DNA from: Planctomycetia bacterium
GTDB taxonomy: Bacteria > Planctomycetota > Planctomycetia > Pirellulales > UBA1268
Assembly: GCA_010027105.1 (NCBI GenBank)
Contig: RGVT01000174.1
Coordinates: 1-6,060, forward strand
Direction: 5' to 3'
DNA length: 6,060 nucleotides
The translations under genes were made by a program, and so were the position numbers. A model generated the notes under the pieces. It worked only from the letters and a program-made list of their open reading frames with translations. It had not been told where the DNA came from and searched no databases. Positions 1 to 5,578 of the stretch are shown in pieces (within the stretch, counting starts at the first letter, position 1; every line of letters starts with the position of its first letter).

Positions 1-609
1 GAGCCCTCCCGCCCGATCCTCAGGCCCCCGCTCGCCCTGCTGCACGTCGTCGACGACGGCCGTGAGGACGGCGAGACGATCCGGCTGCGCGGCGAGAAGC
101 TCGTCATCGGCCGCACCGCCGGCGACGTGACGATTCCCCACGACATCTCGATGTCGACGCGGCATGCGTGCCTGGAGCGCGCGGCGGGCGGGGCTTGGCA
201 GCTCTCCGACATGGGGAGCGCGGGGGGCACGTTCGTGCGGGTGCTCGCGGCGCGGCTCCACGACGGCTCGTGCTTCCAGGTCGGGGCGTCGCGGTTCCGG
301 TTCGAAGCGGCCTCCGGGGGCGAGGCCCGGCTCGTCGAACTGCTCGCCGAGGGGGACGGCACCCGGCACGCCTGCTCCCCCCTGCTGACGACGCTCGGCC
401 GCGCCGGCTCGGGCTGCGACGTCGGCGTCGCCGACCGCTTCGTGAGCCCGCTGCACGCGGAGCTGCGGCACGCGGCGGGCGGATGGCGGCTGGAAAACCG
501 CGGTCTCAACGGCCTGTGGGTGCGGATCGACGGGCCGGTCAGGCTCGCCGTGCCCTCGCAGTTCCAGTGCGGCGAGCAGCGGTTCGTGTTCGTGCCGCTC
601 GCGGGGTGA
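1..609 (+). CDS. Tandem FHA-domain protein (5' end missing)
   Basis: The frame is open from the first base and ends at TGA 607-609, giving 202 visible residues. Two forkhead-associated (FHA) domains can be seen. FHA-1 covers about residues 11-105, with the GR pair at 37-38 and the S-x-x-H motif at S52-H55. FHA-2 covers about 115-201, with GR at 133-134, S149-H152 and the NG pair at 170-171. FHA domains bind phosphothreonine peptides and usually serve Ser/Thr-kinase signalling or assembly of complexes. In FHA-1 the loop reads DMGSAGGTFVR where the family consensus is close to DLGSTNGTFVN, so the Asn is lost and phosphopeptide binding there may be weak. The true start and any N-terminal domain lie upstream of the window. 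A GTG at 127 is an internal Val of FHA-1, since the first strands of the domain are encoded before it. The stop lies one base from that of the convergent thioesterase gene. The fold is clear; partner and pathway are unknown. Confidence 0.88.
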   Translation, partial: EPSRPILRPPLALLHVVDDGREDGETIRLRGEKLVIGRTAGDVTIPHDISMSTRHACLERAAGGAWQLSDMGSAGGTFVRVLAARLHDGSCFQVGASRFRFEAASGGEARLVELLAEGDGTRHACSPLLTTLGRAGSGCDVGVADRFVSPLHAELRHAAGGWRLENRGLNGLWVRIDGPVRLAVPSQFQCGEQRFVFVPLAG

Positions 610-610
610 C

Positions 611-997
611 TCAGGCGAGCAGCCACTCGGGCAGCCGCCGCACCCGCCCCTCGCGGTCGACGCACACCACGACGGTCCGACCGCGGGCGATGATCTCCGT
701 GCCGCGGATCACCTCGTAGGCGTGCGTGATGCTCGCCCCGCGCACCTTCTCGACGAACGTCCGCACCACGAGCAGGTCGTCGTATTCCGCGGGGGCCCGG
801 TAGGCGCACGAGGCCTCCGACACCACGAGGAACAGCCCCGCCTCCTCGAACTGGCGGTAGGTGGCACCCCGCGACCGCAGCATCTCCGTCCGGCCGATCT
901 CGAAGTAGGTGAGGAAGTTGGCGTGATGCACCCTCCGCTGGCCGTCGGTCTCCTGGTAGCGCACCCTGATCTCGGTGTCGTGAACGGCCAGTGCCAT
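611..997 (-). CDS. YbgC/4HBT-family acyl-CoA thioesterase
   Basis: This is a complete 128-residue hotdog-fold protein, the usual size for single-domain 4-hydroxybenzoyl-CoA thioesterase/YbgC enzymes, which hydrolyse acyl-CoA thioesters in the cytoplasm. The family signature runs from Y14 to about E33: YQETD places the catalytic Asp at D18, followed by VHHANFLTYFE (V23-E33), matching the usual V-Y-H-A-N-Y-L-x-Y-F-E. The Gly normally three residues after the Asp is Arg (R21) here. The rest (SEASCAYRAPAEYDDLL near 60-76, then VVVCVDREGRVRRLP) fits the later strands of the fold. The ATG at 997 is supported by GAGGAG about six bases upstream on the minus strand. The frame stays open far upstream (to about 2206), but that extension is low-complexity Arg/Gly sequence and lies antisense to the ACT gene. 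Family is near certain; substrate is not predictable. Confidence 0.93.
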   Translation of the reverse strand: MALAVHDTEIRVRYQETDGQRRVHHANFLTYFEIGRTEMLRSRGATYRQFEEAGLFLVVSEASCAYRAPAEYDDLLVVRTFVEKVRGASITHAYEVIRGTEIIARGRTVVVCVDREGRVRRLPEWLLA

Positions 998-1041
998 CGC
1001 TCGCTCCTCGGCGCCCGCCCGACGTGCGACCGCGGCCTTCG

Positions 1042-1071
1042 TTGACCGGGGCCCGCCGCAGACTCTATTCT
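1042..1071 (+). promoter_or_regulatory. Putative sigma-70-type promoter for the ACT gene
   Basis: TTGACC at 1042-1047 resembles a -35 box. TATTCT at 1066-1071 matches four of six -10 positions with an 18-base spacer. Alternatively TCTATT at 1064-1069 gives a 16-base spacer. The short AT-rich patch stands out in a very GC-rich divergent region. The predicted transcript would start near 1078, leaving a leader of about 65 bases before the GTG at 1145. Assigned by eye only. Confidence 0.4.
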
Positions 1072-1144
1072 TTCCCCGCCGGCCGACGCAAAGCCCGGAG
1101 CCAACGGGCCGGACGACGGCCCGGCCCCCTTCGAGGAGACGCGC

Positions 1145-1645
1145 GTGAGCATCGGCGACAAGGGCGACGGCGGCGCGGTGGGATTCGCCACGGCCCGCGG
1201 CCGCACCTTTCCCACGCTCCGGCAGTTCACGGTGTTTCTCGAGAACCGCGTCGGGCAGCTGCTCGAGGTGGTGCGGCGGTTCGACGGCTCGAAGGTGCGG
1301 ATCGTCGCCCTGTCGATCACCGACTCCGGCGAATGCGCGTTCGTCCGCTTCCTGCTCAGCCATCCCGAGCAGGGCCGCGAGATCCTCGAGCGCGCGGGGC
1401 TGGCGCTGATCGAGAGCGACCTGATCGGCCTCGAGCTTCCCGAGGGGGACCAGCCGCTCCTGCGGATCTGCACCGCCCTCCTCCAGGCCGAGGTGAACAT
1501 CATCCAGGCCTACCCGATCCTCGTGCGACCCCGCGGTCGGCCCGCCGTCGCCCTGATGGTCGACAACACGGAGATGGGCCTCGAGACCCTCGGGAGCAAG
1601 GGGTTCACGATGATCACCGAGGGGGATCTCGACGAGGACGAATAG
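1145..1645 (+). CDS. Stand-alone tandem ACT-domain protein
   Basis: This complete 166-residue protein consists almost wholly of two ACT domains, at about residues 27-92 and 94-160. ACT-1 opens with FTVFLENRVGQLLEV, whose N-x-x-G turn (N33, G36) is typical of ACT ligand sites, followed by VRIVALSITDSGE. ACT-2 contains LLQAEVNIIQAYPILV. This arrangement resembles the small COG4747-type tandem ACT proteins, which have no attached enzyme. ACT domains usually bind amino acids and allosterically control metabolic enzymes, but the ligand and target here cannot be read from the sequence. The start is GTG at 1145, with GAGGAG at 1133-1138 six bases upstream. The first 26 residues are a polar Gly-rich lead. 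The C-terminus is acidic (DLDEDE). The gene is divergent from the thioesterase and ends five bases from the stop of the zinc-ribbon gene on the other strand. No amino-acid biosynthesis gene is adjacent. Confidence 0.88.
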   Translation: MSIGDKGDGGAVGFATARGRTFPTLRQFTVFLENRVGQLLEVVRRFDGSKVRIVALSITDSGECAFVRFLLSHPEQGREILERAGLALIESDLIGLELPEGDQPLLRICTALLQAEVNIIQAYPILVRPRGRPAVALMVDNTEMGLETLGSKGFTMITEGDLDEDE

Positions 1646-1650
1646 CCCGC

Positions 1651-2334
1651 CTACTCGAACATCCCGTCGGGCAGCCCCTCCACCTGGCGGACGATGACCT
1701 TCTGGATCGAGTCCCAGGCCACGGCCGTGAGGGTCACCGTGCCGTCGGCTGCCTGGCTCGCGAACAGGCCGTGCGTCCCGCGCGACCAGCGGGCCTCGTA
1801 CCACTCGGGCAGGATCACGCCGCCGCCCGCCAGGTGCAGTTCGACCACGCCGCCGTGCGCGCGCTCGAGCCACAGCCGGGCGACGAGCTGCGCCGTCGGG
1901 TTTTCCGCCGCGGTCTCGTCGGGGGTGGCGAACGCCTCGGGGCCGTACCCCGCCACGACGTCGCCCACCTCGCTTCCGCCGCCCGTGGCCGGCTCCGCGG
2001 CGGGCGCCGTGACGTCGATGGCCGGCTCCTCGGCGACCGGTGTCGCGGCCGCGACGCCCGCGAACAGGTCGGCGAATGCCTCGGCGGGGGGCGTGGCTGC
2101 GGCAGCCTCGGCCGCGATCTCGACCGCCGCCGGCACGGCCGGCTCCGCGCGGTCGGGCGTGGCGCCGGCCAGTGGGATCACCACCGCGATCCCGCACTTC
2201 GAACACGCGCCCCGCTTACCGGCGAGTTTCACCGGCACGTTGATCCGGTGGCCGTTGTCGCAATGGAACGTGATCGTGCCCCCGGCGACCCGGGGCCCCG
2301 CCCGCGGCACGATCCTCGTCTTCTCCTCCGTCAT
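1651..2334 (-). CDS. N-terminal zinc-ribbon protein, unknown C-terminal domain
   Basis: This is a 227-residue protein. A zinc ribbon spans about residues 22-50, with putative ligands C25, H29, C44 and C47. The first pair is C-x3-H (CDNGH) rather than the usual CxxC, while the second is CSKC. The AGKRGACSKCG stretch is typical of planctomycete ribbons. An Ala/Pro/Glu-rich, probably disordered linker follows (about 52-143). The C-terminal domain (about 144-227) is predicted to be mostly beta strand and contains LWLERAHGGVVEL and WYEARWSRGTHGLF. I do not recognise that domain. There is no signal peptide or membrane segment, so it is probably cytoplasmic. I chose the ATG at 2334 because the ribbon begins soon after it and GGAAG lies just upstream. 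A GTG at 2481 would add 49 residues of unconvincing sequence running through the likely control region. Function is unknown. Confidence 0.8.
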   Translation of the reverse strand: MTEEKTRIVPRAGPRVAGGTITFHCDNGHRINVPVKLAGKRGACSKCGIAVVIPLAGATPDRAEPAVPAAVEIAAEAAAATPPAEAFADLFAGVAAATPVAEEPAIDVTAPAAEPATGGGSEVGDVVAGYGPEAFATPDETAAENPTAQLVARLWLERAHGGVVELHLAGGGVILPEWYEARWSRGTHGLFASQAADGTVTLTAVAWDSIQKVIVRQVEGLPDGMFE

Positions 2335-2398
2335 TGCTTCCGCACTCCCGCTCGCACCGCGCTCGACGCCGTGGAAACCGCACGCCGCACTCCGCCGA

Positions 2399-2404
2399 AT
2401 TCTA
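2399..2404 (-). promoter_or_regulatory. Putative -10 box for the leftward zinc-ribbon gene
   Basis: On the minus strand this reads TAGAAT, five of six matches to TATAAT, in otherwise GC-rich sequence. It would start transcription near 2392 and leave a leader of about 57 bases before the ATG at 2334. No good -35 box sits 16-18 bases upstream (the 17-base position reads GGGGCG), so the call is weak. Confidence 0.3.
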
Positions 2405-2453
2405 GCTCCCGGTGGAAAAATCGCCCCATGACCTTTCCCCGCGTCGCCACACC

Positions 2454-2482
2454 TTGACGGAGCTGCGGCCGGCTCTGACACT
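2454..2482 (+). promoter_or_regulatory. Putative promoter of the membrane protein/HD gene pair
   Basis: TTGACG at 2454-2459 matches five of six -35 positions. At the ideal 17-base spacing, GACACT (2477-2482) matches only three of six -10 positions. Transcription would start near 2489, about 66 bases before the ATG at 2555. The good -35 box and position support it; the poor -10 limits confidence. Confidence 0.33.
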
Positions 2483-2554
2483 GCAAGTCGACCACGCCCG
2501 CGCAGCGCGCCGGGGTCGATCTGATCCGGTTGTCACGGTCGTGCGGGTGGTTCC

Positions 2555-3226
2555 ATGCCGATCCAGGTCCTCTGCCCAGGCTGCCGGAGCAAATTCACCG
2601 TCAGCGACCAGTTCGCGGGCCGCACGGGGCCGTGCCCGAAGTGCCGGCGGCCGATCACCGTGCCGAAGCCCGAGGCACCGACGGTCACGATCCACGAGCC
2701 CGAGCCGCCCGCGGCGGCCGCCCAGGGCACCGGTCGGGCCCCGACCGCCCCGATCGCGAGCACCGAGAAGCCGGTGTCGGCCCTGCAGTTCGCGGTCGTC
2801 GGTGCGGGCGCGATGGCCTGCCTCCTGCTCGTGGCAGCGGCCCGCGTCGCCTGGCCGCCGGGAGGGGCGCCCACCTGGGCGCTCGCGACCGCGGCCCTCG
2901 GCCTCGCGGGCCCGTGCGCCGCGATCGGCTACGCGGTCGTCCGCGACCGCGGCCTGGAGCCCTACCGCGGCCGTGCGTTCGCGGCCCGCGTCGCGATCTG
3001 TGCCGCGGCCTACGCGGCGCTGTGGGGGATCCGCGCGGCGGTGCCGGCGGAGATGACCACCGAGATGTGGCAGTGGCTCTACGTGGGCCCGGTGTTCCTC
3101 GGCCTCGGCGGGCTGGCCGCCTTCGCCGCGTTCGATCTCGAATGGGGAACCGCGGTGGTGCACTTCTCGCTCTACGTTCTGGTCACGGCCACCCTCCGCT
3201 GGCTGGCCGGCTTCACCCCGATCTGA
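2555..3226 (+). CDS. Zinc-ribbon multi-pass membrane protein
   Basis: This is a complete 223-residue protein. The N-terminus is a classic four-Cys zinc ribbon: C7-x2-C10 and C27-x2-C30, with VLCPGCRSKFTV and GPCPKCRRPITVP around them. A Pro/Ala-rich linker follows (about 38-74). Five hydrophobic segments come next, at about 76-98, 107-129, 141-163, 173-193 and 198-218, so the C-terminal two thirds should sit in the inner membrane. By the positive-inside rule the ribbon is probably cytoplasmic, as RDRGLEPYRGR lies between segments 2 and 3. I recognise no transporter or enzyme motif in the membrane part. The ATG at 2555 directly precedes the ribbon; the Shine-Dalgarno is weak (GGGTGG just upstream). 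The stop is three bases before the HD-hydrolase ATG, so the two are almost surely co-transcribed and probably translationally coupled. Biochemical role is unknown. Confidence 0.85.
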   Translation: MPIQVLCPGCRSKFTVSDQFAGRTGPCPKCRRPITVPKPEAPTVTIHEPEPPAAAAQGTGRAPTAPIASTEKPVSALQFAVVGAGAMACLLLVAAARVAWPPGGAPTWALATAALGLAGPCAAIGYAVVRDRGLEPYRGRAFAARVAICAAAYAALWGIRAAVPAEMTTEMWQWLYVGPVFLGLGGLAAFAAFDLEWGTAVVHFSLYVLVTATLRWLAGFTPI

Positions 3227-3229
3227 TCC

Positions 3230-4600
3230 ATGCCCTTCGACGCGCTTCCGGAACTCGTGGCCCTCGACGCGGGGGGCGACGGCGTGCGCATCCCGCCGGA
3301 CGTCACGGTGCCGCTCACGCCCCGCGTGCGCAGCCTGCTCGACCTGCCGCTGATGCGGCGGCTGGCCCGCATCGGCCAGCTCGGCCTCGTGGCCCTCGTC
3401 TATCCCGGCGCGACCCACTCGCGGCTGGAGCACGCGCTCGGTGTCTACCGCCTGGCCCTGGAGTTCCTCGCACGGCTGCGGCACGACGCCCGCTTCGCGG
3501 CCACGGTGGGCGAGGCGGACGCGGCGGCGTTCGTGGTCGCGGCCCTGCTCCACGACGTGGGCCACTGGGCCTACTGTCATCCCCTCGAGGACATGGGGCT
3601 GGCCGAGCTGCCCCGCCACGAGACGGTCGTGCGCGGCCTGCTCGCGACCGGCGACGCCGCCCGGGCGCTCCGCGACGAGTGGGGCCTCGATCCCGGCCGC
3701 GTGGCCGCGGTGATCGAGGGCTCGGCCGCCGACCCCGCCGGCCGGCTCCTGCATTCGCTGCTGTCGGGCCCGATCGACGTCGACAAGATGGACTACCTCG
3801 CCCGCGACAGCCTCCACGCCGGCGTACCCTACGGCCGCCACTTCGACCAGGAGCGGCTGCTCTCGAGCCTGTGCGTCGACACGGCGGGCACGTCGCTGGC
3901 GATCACCGAGAAGGGGCGCACCGCGGCCGAGTTGATGGTGTTCGCCCGCTACGTGATGTTCAGCGAGGTGTATTGGCACCACGCCGTGCGTGGGGCCACG
4001 GCGATGCTGCAGCGGGCGGTGTGGATCGTCCGCGGCGCGATCGACCCCGGGCGGCTCCGGCGGTTCGACGACCATGCCTTCGCCGACTGGCTTCTGGCGG
4101 CCGCCCGCGGCACGCCGGCGGCCGAATTCGCCGCCGGACTTTTCGGCCCGGTGCGCCGGCTCGTCAAGCGCGTGGCCACGTTCGACGCCCTCCATCAGCC
4201 CCGGATCCATGCGGCCCTCGCGGGCCTTCCCTACGCGGCCACCGTCGAGATCGGCATACGGCTGGCGGGCATGGTCGCGCGGGAGTCGGGCCTCGACGTC
4301 GCGCCCCACGCGGTGGTGATCGACGCGCCGCCGGCCGAGCGGGAGGTGGAATTCCGGCTCGAGGTCCGCGAGCGGCCCCCGGCGGGTGGAAGCGGGCCGG
4401 TGTGGCGGCCGCTCGGCGAACTCTCGCCCGTGGTGCGGAGCCTCGCCCACGACCAGTTCGACAACCTCGTCAAGCGGGTGCGGATCTTCGCGCCGGCCGA
4501 CGTCGCCCCGCGGTTGGCCGCGCTGCCCGGCCTCGACCGCCTCGTGCTCGAGGCCGCTCAGGGCGTGGACGCGTCGGGAAACGCGAGCGGCGCGGGCTGA
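3230..4600 (+). CDS. HD-superfamily phosphohydrolase, dNTPase/SAMHD1-like (COG1078 type)
   Basis: This 456-residue enzyme has the usual length for COG1078-type HD phosphohydrolases. The metal-binding set is intact: H68 (in RLEHALGV), H108-D109 (LLHDVGH) and D185 (in DVDKMDYLARDS). By motif alignment with human SAMHD1, residues matching its Q149, R164, H215, H233, K312, Y315 and D319 are also present, as Q50, R65, H117, H130, K186, Y189 and D193. The downstream RYVMFSEVYWHHAVRGA stretch is also typical of the family. Characterised relatives hydrolyse dNTPs to deoxynucleoside plus triphosphate, so a dNTP triphosphohydrolase is the best inference, with other nucleotide phosphates possible. It is predicted cytoplasmic, with no signal peptide or membrane segment. 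The C-terminal half (after about 260) is less recognisable and may serve oligomerisation or regulation. The ATG at 3230 follows the upstream stop by three bases. The last 43 bases overlap, on the opposite strand, the end of the secreted-protein gene. Confidence 0.93.
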   Translation: MPFDALPELVALDAGGDGVRIPPDVTVPLTPRVRSLLDLPLMRRLARIGQLGLVALVYPGATHSRLEHALGVYRLALEFLARLRHDARFAATVGEADAAAFVVAALLHDVGHWAYCHPLEDMGLAELPRHETVVRGLLATGDAARALRDEWGLDPGRVAAVIEGSAADPAGRLLHSLLSGPIDVDKMDYLARDSLHAGVPYGRHFDQERLLSSLCVDTAGTSLAITEKGRTAAELMVFARYVMFSEVYWHHAVRGATAMLQRAVWIVRGAIDPGRLRRFDDHAFADWLLAAARGTPAAEFAAGLFGPVRRLVKRVATFDALHQPRIHAALAGLPYAATVEIGIRLAGMVARESGLDVAPHAVVIDAPPAEREVEFRLEVRERPPAGGSGPVWRPLGELSPVVRSLAHDQFDNLVKRVRIFAPADVAPRLAALPGLDRLVLEAAQGVDASGNASGAG

Positions 4601-5082
4601 GCGGCGGCCTCGGGCCGCACGAGCACGCTGTAGGTGCCGTCTTCGGCCGGTTCGCCGGGGCGGGTCACGGAGGGGGCGGCACGCGCCGGCCCCGGCGGCA
4701 CCGGATCCTCGAAGGCGGCTGGGGCGACCTGCGCGGGCGTCGGCTCGGCCGCACGCGGCCGGGAGGGAGGGAGCGCGGGCCGCGCCGCCGTCGCCGGCCG
4801 CGGCGTCGCCGGCGCTGGCCGCGCGGCCTCGGCCTCGCGGCGGACTTCGCCCGCCCGCTGGGCGGCCCTTGTCCTGGCCTCCTCGCGATCGAGCCCGGCT
4901 TCGGCCCGGGCCAGCCTCCGCTCCGCCCGCATCACCGGCCCGCGCGGCCGCGCCTCGGCGTTCGCCGTCAGGGCGAGCATGGCCACGGTCCACGCGGCCA
5001 CTGCCGGCCAGCCCGCCCTCCCGGCCCCCGTCCTACGAACGAATCCCCGGTCCACCCGGTGCATCGGCTCCTCGCGCTTCAC
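4558..5082 (-). CDS. Secreted Ala/Pro-rich protein of unknown function
   Basis: This is a 174-residue predicted protein that I do not recognise. An Arg-rich N-terminus is followed by a hydrophobic stretch (about 25-40) and Ala-x-Ala sites (ANA ending at 42, AEA ending at 44), which looks like a Sec signal peptide. Residues 45-90 are rich in Arg, Glu and Ala and could form a helix or short coiled coil. The rest is Pro/Ala-rich and probably disordered, ending DGTYSVLVRP and a short tail. The GTG at 5082 is preferred because AGGAG lies seven bases upstream. An ATG at 5064 (residue 7) also has AGGAG, but only about three bases away. It starts 31 bases after the cytochrome stop on the same strand, so it is probably in that operon. 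The signal-like N-terminus, ribosome site and placement support it; biased composition makes it less certain than its neighbours. Confidence 0.62.
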   Translation of the reverse strand: MKREEPMHRVDRGFVRRTGAGRAGWPAVAAWTVAMLALTANAEARPRGPVMRAERRLARAEAGLDREEARTRAAQRAGEVRREAEAARPAPATPRPATAARPALPPSRPRAAEPTPAQVAPAAFEDPVPPGPARAAPSVTRPGEPAEDGTYSVLVRPEAAAQPAPLAFPDASTP

Positions 5083-5113
5083 GTTCTCGCTCCTGCGTCG
5101 CGGATCTCGGTGC

Positions 5114-5509
5114 CTACTTCGCCGCGCCGCCGGGAAGCTTGCCCTGCTTGATCAGGTCGCCGAACGTGGGCCCGCCGTCGGCGCTCGGCATCCCGGCCAC
5201 CTGGTCGAGCGCCTTGCGGATCTTGTCGACGTTCTTCTTGTCTTCCTTCTTGTCGAGCAGTTCCGCCAGGGCGTTGCCGTAGGTGTTGCGCTCCTTCTTG
5301 TTGCTCCCGGCGTGGCAGACGTTGCACTTGGCCGTCTCGACCTCGGCGGCCAGGGCCTTGTCATCGGCCTCGGCGCTGTCGGGCTTCACGTAGACCGCCT
5401 TGAACTCCTCGAAGAACTCCTTGATCGCGAAGGCGGGGCGGGGCGACGCCCCGGTGGCGATCGTCACGGCCACGCCGAGCAGCGCGGCGAATCGACTGCG
5501 TCCGAACAT
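5114..5509 (-). CDS. Secreted monoheme cytochrome c
   Basis: This is a 131-residue protein. The first 28 residues form a Sec signal peptide (MFGRSRF, then a hydrophobic core to about 19, with AFA before a predicted cut after A28). The mature protein of about 103 residues has one heme-binding motif, CNVCH, at C62-H66, with H66 the proximal ligand. M107, in VAGMPSADGG, is the best candidate for the distal ligand. Size and layout suggest a small class I-like cytochrome that carries electrons in the periplasm. The middle is unusually Lys-rich for such GC-rich DNA (SNKKERN, LLDKKEDKKNVDK), which would give a basic docking surface. The ATG at 5509 is supported by GGGAG seven bases upstream. The frame stays open to 5788, but that part is antisense-like Arg/Gly sequence. 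A promoter lies directly upstream. The redox partner is not in the window. Confidence 0.9.
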   Translation of the reverse strand: MFGRSRFAALLGVAVTIATGASPRPAFAIKEFFEEFKAVYVKPDSAEADDKALAAEVETAKCNVCHAGSNKKERNTYGNALAELLDKKEDKKNVDKIRKALDQVAGMPSADGGPTFGDLIKQGKLPGGAAK

Positions 5510-5578
5510 CAATGCACTCCCGGAAGGAAATCGTCGTTGCCCGTCGGGGCGACCTGGTGCCGTCCCCGGCGCCGCTTC

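Larger units (their letters stand above)
2335..2554. promoter_or_regulatory. Divergent control region between two zinc-ribbon genes
   Basis: This 220-base stretch separates the two divergent zinc-ribbon genes and is the largest non-coding gap in the window. It includes the most AT-rich patch nearby (TGGAAAAAT around 2413-2421) and promoter-like elements in both directions. No hairpin, riboswitch or RNA gene was recognised in it. Confidence 0.55.

Noticed and set aside
1062..1091. Possible minus-strand promoter for the thioesterase (TTGCGT, 18 bases, TAGAGT)
   Set aside because: The -35 matches only three of six positions, and the -10 overlaps the better plus-strand promoter of the ACT gene.
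998..2206. N-terminal extension of the thioesterase frame
   Set aside because: The 4HBT domain starts right after the ATG at 997, which has a good ribosome-binding site. The extension is antisense to the ACT gene and has no domain.
2335..2481. Upstream GTG start (2481) for the leftward zinc-ribbon gene
   Set aside because: It would add 49 residues of no recognisable character across the likely -10 box. The ATG at 2334 sits at the normal distance from the ribbon.
4790..4812. Short direct repeat (GTCGCCGG twice, 15 bases apart)
   Set aside because: It encodes the repeated Pro-Ala-Thr of a low-complexity protein region and is too short to suggest a mobile or regulatory element.
2402..4993. Long open frame of 863 codons on the minus strand
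   Set aside because: It lies antisense to the membrane and HD genes with Arg/Gly/His-rich sequence and no recognisable domain. Another GC shadow.
2530..5151. Long open frame of 873 codons on the plus strand
   Set aside because: It is out of frame with the zinc-ribbon membrane gene and the HD gene, both with clear family motifs, and its product is Arg/Gly/Pro-rich low complexity. It is a by-product of very high GC, which makes stop codons rare.
5545..5568. Possible hairpin (CGGGG/CCCCG) in the cytochrome leader, as terminator or RNA element
   Set aside because: A five-base stem with a 14-base loop is expected by chance at this GC content, and no T-run follows on either strand.
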